DNA of 64,000 nt from an uncultured Bacteroidales bacterium (lineage in GTDB: Bacteria > Bacteroidota > Bacteroidia > Bacteroidales > UBA932), in NCBI GenBank assembly GCA_946410455.1, contig CAMKAJ010000006.1:1-64000 (forward strand). The letters run 5' to 3'. A program made the translations under genes and the position numbers. Position 1 is the first letter of the stretch. Each line of letters opens with the position of its first letter. Shown piece after piece: positions 43,441-51,690 of the stretch. The notes beneath the pieces were generated by a model. The model did no database searches, was not told the DNA's origin, and saw only the letters and a program-made list of their open reading frames with translations.

Positions 43441-44417
43441 TGAGAGTGCTGCTTGCAGTCAGCGGAGGCATAGATTCTATGTACATGCTTCACAGGGCGC
43501 CCGAGCTTTTCCCGGGCGCTTCTTTTGCTGTGGCGCATTGTAACTTCGGGCTGCGGGGCGAGGAGTCTGACGGCGACGAGACTTTTGTGCGTAATGCCTG
43601 CGAGGAGCTGGGAATCGAGTGCTTCGTGCGCCGCTTCGATACTCTGGGCTACGCTGCAGGGCACGGTGTCTCTGTGGAGATGGCCGCCCGGGAGCTGCGC
43701 TACGCTTGGTTTGCCGAGCTTTGCTCCGCCGCCCCTGGCTTTGATGCTCTTGCCACTGCGCACAACGCGAATGATAACGCAGAGACGCTAATCCTCAACC
43801 TCCTCCGTGGTACCGGCACCAAAGGACTTCGTGGAATCCCTTCGGCTGCGGGGAATTGGAGACTGGGAGTGCCTCCCAGCGTAAATCTGCAGCCTAAGGA
43901 CATACTAAGACCGTTGCTAGAGACGGGGCGGGAGGAGATTCGTGAGTGGATGGAGGCGAACGGGCATCAGTGGAGAGAAGACAGAACCAACAGCAAAAAT
44001 GAAGCGCACCGCAACAAAATCCGCAACCTGGTATTCCCGGTATTCGCCCAAATCAACCCCTCGTTTGTAAAAACTCTGGGCGACGACATGTCTCGCATAC
44101 GCCAGACCGACGACATAGCAGAAGACTACTACCAGCAGGCCGCAGCGAAGATACTCAACACGCAGCCCAAAGCTCCTGACATACTGCTGGAAATCAGCGT
44201 AAACGGACTACTCAATCTAAAGCACTGGCGCTACGTACTCTGGCGCATTCTGGAAGACTGTTCCTTCAACGCAGAGACCTTCCAGAAATTGTGCTCGCTG
44301 CTGGAACGCTACCGCAGCGAGCCTCTTGGCACCGTAACACTCAGCGGCAAGACCTTCCAGTCCTCCACCCACACTCTCCACGCCCGCAAGAAAACCCTGC
44401 TTCTGAGCGGCAGGTAA
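43440..44417 (+). CDS. tilS: tRNA(Ile)-lysidine synthase, short form
   Basis: Modifies C34 of tRNA-Ile(CAU) to lysidine. PP-loop 'LLAVSGGIDSMYML', then 'AHCNFGLRGEESDGDE' and 'ATAHNANDNAETLILNLLRGTG' are family hallmarks. 325 aa is about 100 residues shorter than common TilS proteins, and the C-terminal tRNA-binding domain seems reduced to 'YRSEPLGTVTLSGKTFQ'. Coupled to the DUF3078 gene (TAATG) and followed by a shared terminator. Confidence 0.92.
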   Translation: MRVLLAVSGGIDSMYMLHRAPELFPGASFAVAHCNFGLRGEESDGDETFVRNACEELGIECFVRRFDTLGYAAGHGVSVEMAARELRYAWFAELCSAAPGFDALATAHNANDNAETLILNLLRGTGTKGLRGIPSAAGNWRLGVPPSVNLQPKDILRPLLETGREEIREWMEANGHQWREDRTNSKNEAHRNKIRNLVFPVFAQINPSFVKTLGDDMSRIRQTDDIAEDYYQQAAAKILNTQPKAPDILLEISVNGLLNLKHWRYVLWRILEDCSFNAETFQKLCSLLERYRSEPLGTVTLSGKTFQSSTHTLHARKKTLLLSGR

Positions 44418-44427
44418 AGTTAAGAAA

Positions 44428-44457
44428 CAAGCACCCACAATTACTTGTAAGTGCTTG
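44428..44457. terminator. Bidirectional terminator between tilS and tRNA-Asn
   Basis: CAAGCAC and GTGCTTG form the stem, extended by CCAC/GTAA mispairs. ATTTT follows on the plus side and TTTCTT on the minus side. Confidence 0.7.
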
Positions 44458-44467
44458 ATTTTCAGTG

Positions 44468-44541
44468 CTCCCCCTCGGGGACTTGAACCCAGGACCCCCT
44501 GATTAACAGTCAGGTGCTCTAACCAACTGAGCTAAGGAGGA
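44468..44541 (-). tRNA. tRNA-Asn (anticodon GTT)
   Basis: Minus-strand cloverleaf: acceptor TCCTCCT/AGGGGGA, D-arm AGCTCAGTTGGTTAGAGC, anticodon stem CCTGA/TCAGG with loop CTGTTAA (GTT), T-arm GGGTTCAAGTCCC. CCA not encoded. Confidence 0.97.
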
Positions 44542-44621
44542 ATATTTCACCACCCGTTTCCGATGTGGATTGCAAAGATACTGCGTTTTTCTGGAATTGC
44601 AAATTTTTTCTGATTTTTTTG

Positions 44622-44629
44622 TATATTTG
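44622..44629 (+). promoter_or_regulatory. Predicted -7 element for the cell-wall operon
   Basis: TATATTTG with ATG 7 nt later. No other clear promoter is visible until 54494, so it may drive eight genes. Confidence 0.6.
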
Positions 44630-44636
44630 TCTTGTT

Positions 44637-45341
44637 ATGGATGTGGATTTCTTGGCCGGCCTTATCCGGGACTTACTACTCGAGCACGACAGCCTAAATT
44701 TGCCGGGCTTTGGTTGTTTTGTGGCGGAGGAAATGCCTGCCTCGTTCTCTGACAGGGGATTTATCCTGAATCCACCCTACAGAAGGCTGGGTTTTGTGCC
44801 GGAAGAAGGGGACGATTCGCTGCTCTCTGCATCTTACAGGCAATTTTCGGGCAGTTCCGGCGATGATAGTGAGCTAGTTCACTTTCTCAACGAAGCAAAA
44901 GAACAACTCATGCAGAACTGCAGCCTTGTCCTTCCAGGGCTTGGCCGATTTAAACTTACGGGCAGTGGCGGCATAATGTTCATGGCCGAGGAAACGCTGG
45001 ATATCTCTCCCGATTCTTGCGGGCTGCGGCCGGTGTCCCTCAATGTGTCTGCCCCCAACCCTCAAAATGCTCAGCCGCGACGCAGCACTCCTTCAGCAGC
45101 TAAAGCGAACCCCGCCTCCGCAGCGGCCGCTCCGAAACCTGCCGCTCCCGCCAATTCCCGCAAGCAGCTCCCGGCGTTCTGGCGCATAACGCTGAGCCTT
45201 GTAATTACCGCTGCAGTACTCCTCGGAGGCTTCGTGGCTCTCTCGCGCTTCGCTCCCGACATTACAGACAAACTCCTCTATACCCCAGAAGAGCTCGAAA
45301 TCCTGAATTATCCCGAAGATGGACTTAATTTATCCCGTTAG
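44637..45341 (+). CDS. HU-CCDC81-like domain protein with one membrane helix
   Basis: 234 aa. The N-terminus has the HU-CCDC81 fold pattern ('LIRDLLLEHDSLNLPGFGCFVAEE', later 'QLMQNCSLVLPGLGRFKLTGSGGIMFMAEE' as a second repeat). It is followed by an Ala/Pro linker, a membrane segment 'ITLSLVITAAVLLGGFVAL' and a short tail. Relatives in Bacteroidetes often carry a C-terminal SPOR domain that binds glycan strands; none is present here. First gene of the wall operon; overlaps the NUDIX gene by 23 nt. Role inferred to be envelope-related. Confidence 0.82.
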   Translation: MDVDFLAGLIRDLLLEHDSLNLPGFGCFVAEEMPASFSDRGFILNPPYRRLGFVPEEGDDSLLSASYRQFSGSSGDDSELVHFLNEAKEQLMQNCSLVLPGLGRFKLTGSGGIMFMAEETLDISPDSCGLRPVSLNVSAPNPQNAQPRRSTPSAAKANPASAAAAPKPAAPANSRKQLPAFWRITLSLVITAAVLLGGFVALSRFAPDITDKLLYTPEELEILNYPEDGLNLSR

Positions 45342-45879
45342 CATAGCCCCTCTGGCACCTGGCGCCAAAGTCGGCAGGGAAATGATCCCCATCGTAGAGG
45401 AGAGCGGGACGGTTACCGCCAGGGCTCCAAGAGCATGGGTGCATCAGGGCACCAAGCCACTTCACCCGGTAGTCCATTTGCACATTATAGACCGATACTC
45501 CCGCATATATCTGCAGAAACGCGGTCCTAAGAAGACGCTGCTACCTCTGCGCTGGGACACCGCTGTGGGCGGACATGTAACTTACGGCGAGTATCTTAAG
45601 GAGGCGCTTTTCCGCGAAGCCGGCGAGGAGCTGGGCTTCTACGATTTCTTCCCCGTACCTATACGCACGTACATTTACGAGTCCAGAACCGAAAAAGAAC
45701 TGGTCAACGTTTTTGCCGCCGTGGGCAACTTTGAGCTTCATCCCGACGGTGACGAGGTGGCAGAGGGCCGCTGGTGGGAGATTTCCGAACTCGAAGCTGC
45801 AATAGGAAAGAATATATTAACCCCGAATCTGGAGCAGGAGTTCCCAATGGTGAAGCAAGCCCTGCTCGCGCTACTCTGA
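45319..45879 (+). CDS. NUDIX hydrolase
   Basis: 186 aa cytoplasmic pyrophosphohydrolase. The NUDIX box reads 'GGHVTYGEYLKEALFREAGEELGF', containing the REAxEE core. The N-terminal strand pair 'HPVVHLHIIDRYSRIYLQKRG' resembles IDI-type NUDIX proteins. Substrate unknown; the position between an envelope protein and the DUF4922-SpoIID fusion suggests a nucleotide-sugar or diphosphate house-cleaning role. The stop forms TGATG with the next gene. Confidence 0.88.
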   Translation: MDLIYPVSIAPLAPGAKVGREMIPIVEESGTVTARAPRAWVHQGTKPLHPVVHLHIIDRYSRIYLQKRGPKKTLLPLRWDTAVGGHVTYGEYLKEALFREAGEELGFYDFFPVPIRTYIYESRTEKELVNVFAAVGNFELHPDGDEVAEGRWWEISELEAAIGKNILTPNLEQEFPMVKQALLALL

Positions 45880-47990
45880 TGGACCTGCTAAGTAAATTCA
45901 TAAAAGACCAGCTGTCGGTGTGGCCACTGGCATCCGCAAACTTCCGCGCACTTAAATCCATGAAGGTGCGCAGCGTTGCCCTGGACGGACTGGAAGCTAA
46001 AATCCAGTACAATCCTTGCCGCATCATTTCCAGTACAGCCAAGATAGATGAGGCGTCACTCGCCGCCAGGCCCTGTTTCCTGTGCGAGGAAAACCGGCCA
46101 CCGGAGCAATTCCACATAAAGTTCGAGGGCCGCAAGGGCCGCAGCTACAACGTTCAGGTTAACCCTTATCCGATTTTCCCGCGCCACCTTGTAATAGCCC
46201 GGTCCGAGCACCTGCCGCAGGCTATATGGCACCATCTGCCGGATATGCTTGACTTTGCTGCAGCTTACAACGATTTTACGGTCTATTACAACGGGCCCAA
46301 GGCCGGAGCGTCGGCTCCAGACCACCTGCATTTCCAGGCTGTTCCCAGACGGTCTCTGCCCCTGGAAGTCGCTGTAGATGCGTTCCTTGAGGCTCCTGGA
46401 GAAGCTCTTGCCAGCGTTAAAGATGCACGCCTCTATCATTTCAGAAGATTCACGAGGGGCATCTGGTGCATCAAGGCAGACACCACCAAGTCCCTGGCGA
46501 AGCTTTTCTACCAGTTTCTGGACTGCTGCCCGGTTGCCGACCCCGGACTGGAGCCGCGATTCAACCTGTACGCATGGTTCAAGCCCGAGGCCAAAGAATA
46601 CCGCGTGATGGTAGTTCTCCGCACCGAGTTGCGCTCACACCATTATTATACTGACGGTCCGGACCACCTGACCATAGGCCCCGGAGCAGCGGAGATGGCG
46701 GGAGTATTTGTGGCCCCAGAGGAAGCTGACTTCGAGAAAGCCACTCCGGCGCAGCTTCAACAGATGCTGTACGAGGTAAGCGTGAGCGAGGCCGACGAGG
46801 CGATGATAGATTCCCGCCTGACCCGTAGCCAGCGAGAAATCGAAGTGGGCATAATGTCTGCCGATCAAATAGAGTTCGAGATTATTTCCGACGGCGCCGG
46901 TCCCCAGCGGGTAAGCATAATGGACGGCCGCATCAATTACAACGGAGCCTTGTACGATGAGCTATACTTCGATTCTGTAACCCGGTCCACCCTGTTTGCC
47001 GAGCCGTCGTTCATATTGCGTAACGTCCCCATAGGCATAGATTTCCACTGGCAGCGCACGCAGACGCAGAAATTTGCCGGTTCACTCAAATTCATTGCCG
47101 AGGGTGACAAGATTACGGCAATCAACAAACTGGGGCTGGAGGATTACCTGCTCAGCGTCATTTCGTCCGAGATGCGCGCAGAGGCCTCGCTGGAGTTTCT
47201 CAAGGCCCACGCCGTAATTTCGCGCAGCTGGGCCCTCGCCAGGATGGATGACAGGCGCAACCCCGAGTCTGCCGAGTCCGCCATTCCCCACGAACGTTAC
47301 GACGTTTGCGCAGACGACCATTGCCAGCGCTACCAGGGCCTTTCTCTTGCAGTCGGCGAGAATGTGCGCAAGGCCATAGACCAGACCTGGGGGCAGGTCC
47401 TGGTGTACAAAGACAGGCATGGGAAGACCAGTATCTGCGACACTCGCTTCTCTAAGTGTTGCGGAGGCCGCAGCGAACTTTTCAGCACATGCTGGGAAGA
47501 CCGAGACTATCCTTACCTGCAGAGCGTTGAGGACCCCTATTGCAATTGCACTGACAAAACCATTCTCTCCCAGGTGCTGAACGACTACGACCTGGAAACG
47601 GCAGATTTCTACAAGTGGGAGCAGCGTTACCGCCGGGCCGAACTCTCCGAGCTTGTGCGCAGCCGCACAGGCATAGACTTCGGTACCATTCAGTCGCTGG
47701 AGGCAGTGGAGCGTGGCCCTTCCGGAAGGATTAAGTACCTCCGTATTGTTGGGAGCCTGCGTACAGAAGTGATAGGCAAAGAGTTGGCTATACGGCGCGC
47801 GCTCAGCAGCTCGCATCTCAAAAGCTCCGCCTTTGATATCATAGTGGAAGGTGACACCTTCATTCTCAAGGGGCGCGGCTGGGGCCACGGAGTGGGTCTC
47901 TGCCAGATAGGCGCCGCAGTCATGGCAACTAAAGGATTCAGTTACAAAGAGATACTTAAGCACTATTATGAAGCCGCAAGCATCGAGTAA
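45879..47990 (+). CDS. DUF4922 (HIT/GalT-like)-SpoIID fusion protein, no signal peptide
   Basis: 703 aa. Residues 1-330: DUF4922 with 'AGASAPDHLHFQAVPR', an H-x-H-x-Q motif like Ap4A phosphorylases and GalT nucleotidyltransferases. Residues about 330-700: SpoIID/LytB domain with 'GLEDYLLSVISSEMRAEASLEFLKAHAVISRSWAL', 'RYQGLSLAVGENVRKAIDQTWGQVLVY', 'FSKCCGGRSELFSTCWEDRDYPYLQSVEDPYC' and 'GRGWGHGVGLCQIGA'. SpoIID proteins elsewhere are exported glycan-strand enzymes, but this one starts MDLLSKFIKDQL with no export signal and should be cytoplasmic. Start fixed by TGATG coupling at 45879. Overlaps ampG by 23 nt. Confidence 0.88.
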   Translation: MDLLSKFIKDQLSVWPLASANFRALKSMKVRSVALDGLEAKIQYNPCRIISSTAKIDEASLAARPCFLCEENRPPEQFHIKFEGRKGRSYNVQVNPYPIFPRHLVIARSEHLPQAIWHHLPDMLDFAAAYNDFTVYYNGPKAGASAPDHLHFQAVPRRSLPLEVAVDAFLEAPGEALASVKDARLYHFRRFTRGIWCIKADTTKSLAKLFYQFLDCCPVADPGLEPRFNLYAWFKPEAKEYRVMVVLRTELRSHHYYTDGPDHLTIGPGAAEMAGVFVAPEEADFEKATPAQLQQMLYEVSVSEADEAMIDSRLTRSQREIEVGIMSADQIEFEIISDGAGPQRVSIMDGRINYNGALYDELYFDSVTRSTLFAEPSFILRNVPIGIDFHWQRTQTQKFAGSLKFIAEGDKITAINKLGLEDYLLSVISSEMRAEASLEFLKAHAVISRSWALARMDDRRNPESAESAIPHERYDVCADDHCQRYQGLSLAVGENVRKAIDQTWGQVLVYKDRHGKTSICDTRFSKCCGGRSELFSTCWEDRDYPYLQSVEDPYCNCTDKTILSQVLNDYDLETADFYKWEQRYRRAELSELVRSRTGIDFGTIQSLEAVERGPSGRIKYLRIVGSLRTEVIGKELAIRRALSSSHLKSSAFDIIVEGDTFILKGRGWGHGVGLCQIGAAVMATKGFSYKEILKHYYEAASIE

Positions 47991-49239
47991 GAGCTCCCCA
48001 TGGCTATGGATTCCCACCCTATACTTCGTGGAGGGCCTGCCATATTTCATAGTCAACACCATCTCCCTCATAATGTTCAAAGACATGGGAATGGACAACG
48101 GCACGCTGGCTCTGCTTACGAGCCTCATCAGCATACCGTGGGTGGTGAAGCCTCTTTGGAGCCCCTTCGTAGATATCTTCAAGAGCAAGCGCTGGTGGAT
48201 TATCAGCATGCAGATTATTATGCTGGCCACCATAGCTCTCACTGCTGCATCGGTGCGGCTTAGCACCTTCAGCGTCACGCTCATTCTCTTTATAATAGCA
48301 GCGTTCGCCTCCGCTACGCACGACATTGCAGCCGACGGTTTCTATATGATAGCGCTCGACAAGAAACAGCAGTCGGCGTTCGTTGGAATCAGGAGCACCT
48401 TCTATCGCATTGCTTCCGTGTTCGGCCAGGGTGTTCTGGTAGTCCTTGCCGGAGTGCTTGAGCGCGCCCTGGGCGACATACCTCGTGCGTGGTCGCTGAC
48501 TATGCTGATATCTGCGGCCATACTGGCGGCATTTACCCTGTACCACTGCTTCGCCATTCCCCGCCCGGCCGACGACCGAAGCGTAGGCGAGGCGCGCAGC
48601 GCAGCAGACATTTTCCGAGAATTCGGCGGTGCGTTTGCATCATTCTTCCAAAAGAAAGGAGTGTGGCTGGCGATAGCGTTCATGTTGCTGTACCGGCTTC
48701 CGGAAGCATTCTCTGTAAAGATGCTGTTCCCCTTCTTCAAAGATCCTGCAGAGGCGGGAGGCCTGGGATTCAGCACCGATATGTTCGGCATTGTATATGG
48801 CACCTTCGGAGTGGTTGCTCTGCTTGCCGGAGGTATTCTCGGAGGTCTTGCTGCCGCCCGAATGGGATTGCGCAAGTGCTTGTGGCCTATGGCTTTGGCG
48901 CTGGCACTCCCGTGCTCTGTATATTTATTCATGAGCATCGTACAGCCCCAGAACGTATGGGTAGTGGGCAGCTGCGTAGTGCTCGACCAGTTTGGTTATG
49001 GCTTCGGCTTTTCAGCCTACATGCTCTACATGATGCATTTCTCTCAGGGCCCGCTCAAGACTTCTCATTACGCCATCTGCACTGCCTTTATGGCTCTGTC
49101 TATGATGCTCCCCGGACTAGTGGCCGGATACTTGCAGGAGGCGCTCGGATATGTTGGATTCTTTATTCTTGTAATGATATGTTGTATCGCCACTTTCTGC
49201 GTCACATTCTTTGTGCGGCGGCGCTTGCCGCAGGAATAA
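47968..49239 (+). CDS. AmpG-like muropeptide MFS permease
   Basis: Inner-membrane MFS transporter, 423 aa, about 12 hydrophobic segments. 'PTLYFVEGLPYFIVNTISLIMFKDMGM' and 'SATHDIAADGFYMIAL' are typical of the AmpG group, which imports GlcNAc-anhydroMurNAc (peptides). Its place between a SpoIID fusion and NamZ supports a muropeptide substrate. The start overlaps the fusion gene and the end overlaps NamZ by 61 nt. Confidence 0.87.
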   Translation: MKPQASSKSSPWLWIPTLYFVEGLPYFIVNTISLIMFKDMGMDNGTLALLTSLISIPWVVKPLWSPFVDIFKSKRWWIISMQIIMLATIALTAASVRLSTFSVTLILFIIAAFASATHDIAADGFYMIALDKKQQSAFVGIRSTFYRIASVFGQGVLVVLAGVLERALGDIPRAWSLTMLISAAILAAFTLYHCFAIPRPADDRSVGEARSAADIFREFGGAFASFFQKKGVWLAIAFMLLYRLPEAFSVKMLFPFFKDPAEAGGLGFSTDMFGIVYGTFGVVALLAGGILGGLAAARMGLRKCLWPMALALALPCSVYLFMSIVQPQNVWVVGSCVVLDQFGYGFGFSAYMLYMMHFSQGPLKTSHYAICTAFMALSMMLPGLVAGYLQEALGYVGFFILVMICCIATFCVTFFVRRRLPQE

Positions 49240-50432
49240 GCCTCAGCGCTCAGGTCAAACCCGGCATCGAAGCCCTCGTAGACACTAACTTCGAAGGCCT
49301 CAAGGGCAAACGCGTGGGCCTTCTGACCAACCCCAGCGGGGTGGACAGGCAGCTCCGTTCTACAATAGACATACTCAACGAGAACGTAAACCTCGTAGCG
49401 CTTTACGCCCCCGAGCATGGGGTACGAGGCGATATCTGGGCCGGGGGCAAGGTAGAGTCAGGAGTAGATAAAGCCACCGGTCTTCCTGTCCATTCTCTGT
49501 ACGGGGCTACGCGTCAGGCGACCCCGGAGATGCTCAAGGATATAGACATTCTGGTGTACGATATTCAAGATGTGGGCTCGCGCTCCTATACCTTTATCAG
49601 CTGCCTTGGGCTTACCATGCGCACATGCGCAAGTCTTGGCATCCCTGTGATGGTGCTCGACCGCCCCAATCCTCTGGGCGGGCTTAAGGTTGAAGGGAGC
49701 GTGGTGCGCGAAGGATTCTTTTCTTATGTGAGCCAGTACCGCATTCCATATATATATGGACTCACGGTGGGGGAAGTTGCTACTCTTATCAACGAAGAAG
49801 GGCTCAACCGGGGCCAGAAAGGCGATCAGCCGCCGGTGAAGTGCGAGCTTATAGTTGTGCCTATGGAGGGCTGGAAGCGCAGTATGACTTACGACAAAAC
49901 GGGCCTTCCCTGGGTGATGCCCTCGCCAAATATCCCTTATCCGCGTAGCGCTATATGTTACCCCTGCTCCGGGCTTACGGGAGAGTTTAACAATTATTTG
50001 AATGTAGGCATCGGCTACACCATTCCTTTCGACGCTTTTGCGGCAGAGTGGATAGACGCCGACGAGCTTAAGGCCAAGCTGGACAGTTACAACGTGCCCG
50101 GCGTGGCCTGGAGGGCAGTCCATTATACTCCTTTCTATGGCAGCAGCGCCCGCAAGCTCATCCACGGAGTGCAATACTACTTTGTAGATTACGAGGCTGT
50201 GCCGCTCACGCTTCTGCAGTTTTACGTAATGCAGGCGGTGTACGAATTATACAAGGTCAACCCGTTCGAGCGCTCCGAGGGGCGCCTGGCGATGTTTAAT
50301 AAAGTTTGTGGAACAGATTTTGTCAGTAAAGAGTTCAGCAAGCGTTTCCGGGTGTCGGATATAGAAAGCTATTGGACAGCAGATGTAGAAGATTTCCGGA
50401 CCTTGTCGAGAAAATACTACATTTATCGTTAA
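49179..50432 (+). CDS. namZ: Exo-beta-N-acetylmuramidase NamZ (DUF1343)
   Basis: 417 aa. DUF1343 family, whose characterised members release MurNAc from the non-reducing end of peptidoglycan fragments. Seen: 'GLKGKRVGLLTNPSGVDRQL', 'ALYAPEHGVRGDIWAGG', 'VYDIQDVGSRSYTFISCLG', 'VLDRPNPLGGLKVEG', 'PWVMPSPNIPYPRSAICYPCSGL'. I place the start at ATG 49179 because it supplies a clear signal peptide (MLYRHFLRHILCAAALAAGISLSAQ) encoded entirely inside the end of the permease gene in another frame. The ORF-track start at 48489 is shadow. Periplasmic. Confidence 0.92.
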   Translation: MLYRHFLRHILCAAALAAGISLSAQVKPGIEALVDTNFEGLKGKRVGLLTNPSGVDRQLRSTIDILNENVNLVALYAPEHGVRGDIWAGGKVESGVDKATGLPVHSLYGATRQATPEMLKDIDILVYDIQDVGSRSYTFISCLGLTMRTCASLGIPVMVLDRPNPLGGLKVEGSVVREGFFSYVSQYRIPYIYGLTVGEVATLINEEGLNRGQKGDQPPVKCELIVVPMEGWKRSMTYDKTGLPWVMPSPNIPYPRSAICYPCSGLTGEFNNYLNVGIGYTIPFDAFAAEWIDADELKAKLDSYNVPGVAWRAVHYTPFYGSSARKLIHGVQYYFVDYEAVPLTLLQFYVMQAVYELYKVNPFERSEGRLAMFNKVCGTDFVSKEFSKRFRVSDIESYWTADVEDFRTLSRKYYIYR

Positions 50433-50444
50433 AACCTCAGACTT

Positions 50445-51689
50445 ATGAAACACTTGACCAGAATCGCAGCTTTGATAGTGGCAGCCACTGTCTTTGCTCT
50501 CCCGCTAAGTGCCCAGTCTCATGGTCGCAACAACGGCGGTTCAAATAACCACGGCAGTTCCCACAGTTCGGGGGTTACAAGCAGCCATAGCCGCTCCGGC
50601 AGCAGTTCTTCTCATCACGTTAGTTCCGGCAGCAGTTCTTCTCATCACGTTAGTTCCGGCAGCAGCGGCGGTACGCGCCGTTCCGGCAGCGCCGTTTCTT
50701 CTTCGTCTTCCAGCAGCCGCCCCGGCGGTGGCAGTTCGGTTTCCAACAGCCGTCCCTCTGGCGGCAGCAGCAAACCCTCCGGCGGCTCTATTTCCAGCGG
50801 CCGTCCTGATGGCGGCAAGCCTTCCGTATCAAATGGCAACGGCAATCATCGTCCCGGCCGAAATGGCGGCAGCGTACGTCCCCGCGACGGCCATCGTCTC
50901 GGCGGAAATGGCGGCAGCGTACGTCCCCGCGACGGCCATCGTCCCGGCGGAAATGGCGGCAGCGTGCGTCGCCATGACGGCCACCCGGGTCGCGTTCAGG
51001 TGAATCCCCGTCCGGGCAATCACCCTCACCGCCCTCCTCATGGAGAGTTTGTGGGCAAGCCTGCACGATTCAACCATCATGGCCCTCATGGCTACGGCTA
51101 CTATGTAACCACCAGGCCTATCCACTACGAAATCAGGCACTATCATGGCATAGACTACTATTTCTGGAATGATGTCTGGTACAGGTACAACTTCGGCCGC
51201 TATTGGGTATGCCGCCCTCCTTTCGGCTATGCATTCACACCGCTTGCCGATGCTGTTTTTGCCGCGTGCAGCTTTGCCTATTATTACGATGTGATCAGTG
51301 AGGGCGAGCGCACCATCGCAGAGCAGAATGCTACTATCGCAGCTAATAATGAGGTGATAGCCGAGCAGAACAGCGAGATTGCTGCCAACGCCCGCAAGGT
51401 TTCGGAGTCCAGCTCACTGGCTGAGTCTCTTGGGCTGAGCCAGAGCTTCGCAAAGGCCGGCACCGAGTACTATTACAACGACGGAGTGTTCTACGTCAAG
51501 GGTGACGACGGACAGTATATAGTAATCGTACCTCCTGCAGGCGCCCTGGTGGACGCTCTTCCCGGCGACTACGAGCTCATAGAGCTTGGCGGGAACACCT
51601 ACTACAAGGTAGATGATACCGTGTACAGGATGACCATAAGCGAAGAGGGCAAAGCTTGCTTCGAGGTGCTTGGACAGCTTAAAGTCTGA
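50445..51689 (+). CDS. DUF6515-type secreted protein with Ser/His- and Gly/Arg-rich repeats
   Basis: 414 aa with signal peptide MKHLTRIAALIVAATVFALPLSAQ. Residues 25-130 are Ser/Gly/His-rich, including a direct repeat of about 10 residues (SSSHHVSSGS). Residues 135-185 carry three 15-residue repeats NGGSVRPRDGHRxGG. Next comes an aromatic region 'YYFWNDVWYRYNFGRYWVCRPPFGYAFTPLAD' typical of DUF6515, a coiled-coil-like 'EQNATIAANNEVIAEQNSEIAAN', and a C-terminal beta domain with two 'YYYNDGVFYVK'-like units. Envelope location likely; function unknown. 1 nt before murI. Confidence 0.75.
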   Translation: MKHLTRIAALIVAATVFALPLSAQSHGRNNGGSNNHGSSHSSGVTSSHSRSGSSSSHHVSSGSSSSHHVSSGSSGGTRRSGSAVSSSSSSSRPGGGSSVSNSRPSGGSSKPSGGSISSGRPDGGKPSVSNGNGNHRPGRNGGSVRPRDGHRLGGNGGSVRPRDGHRPGGNGGSVRRHDGHPGRVQVNPRPGNHPHRPPHGEFVGKPARFNHHGPHGYGYYVTTRPIHYEIRHYHGIDYYFWNDVWYRYNFGRYWVCRPPFGYAFTPLADAVFAACSFAYYYDVISEGERTIAEQNATIAANNEVIAEQNSEIAANARKVSESSSLAESLGLSQSFAKAGTEYYYNDGVFYVKGDDGQYIVIVPPAGALVDALPGDYELIELGGNTYYKVDDTVYRMTISEEGKACFEVLGQLKV

Positions 51690-51690
51690 C

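Noticed and set aside
48489-49178. Upstream extension of the NamZ ORF
   Set aside because: It is the permease gene in another frame; the signal peptide defines the start at 49179.
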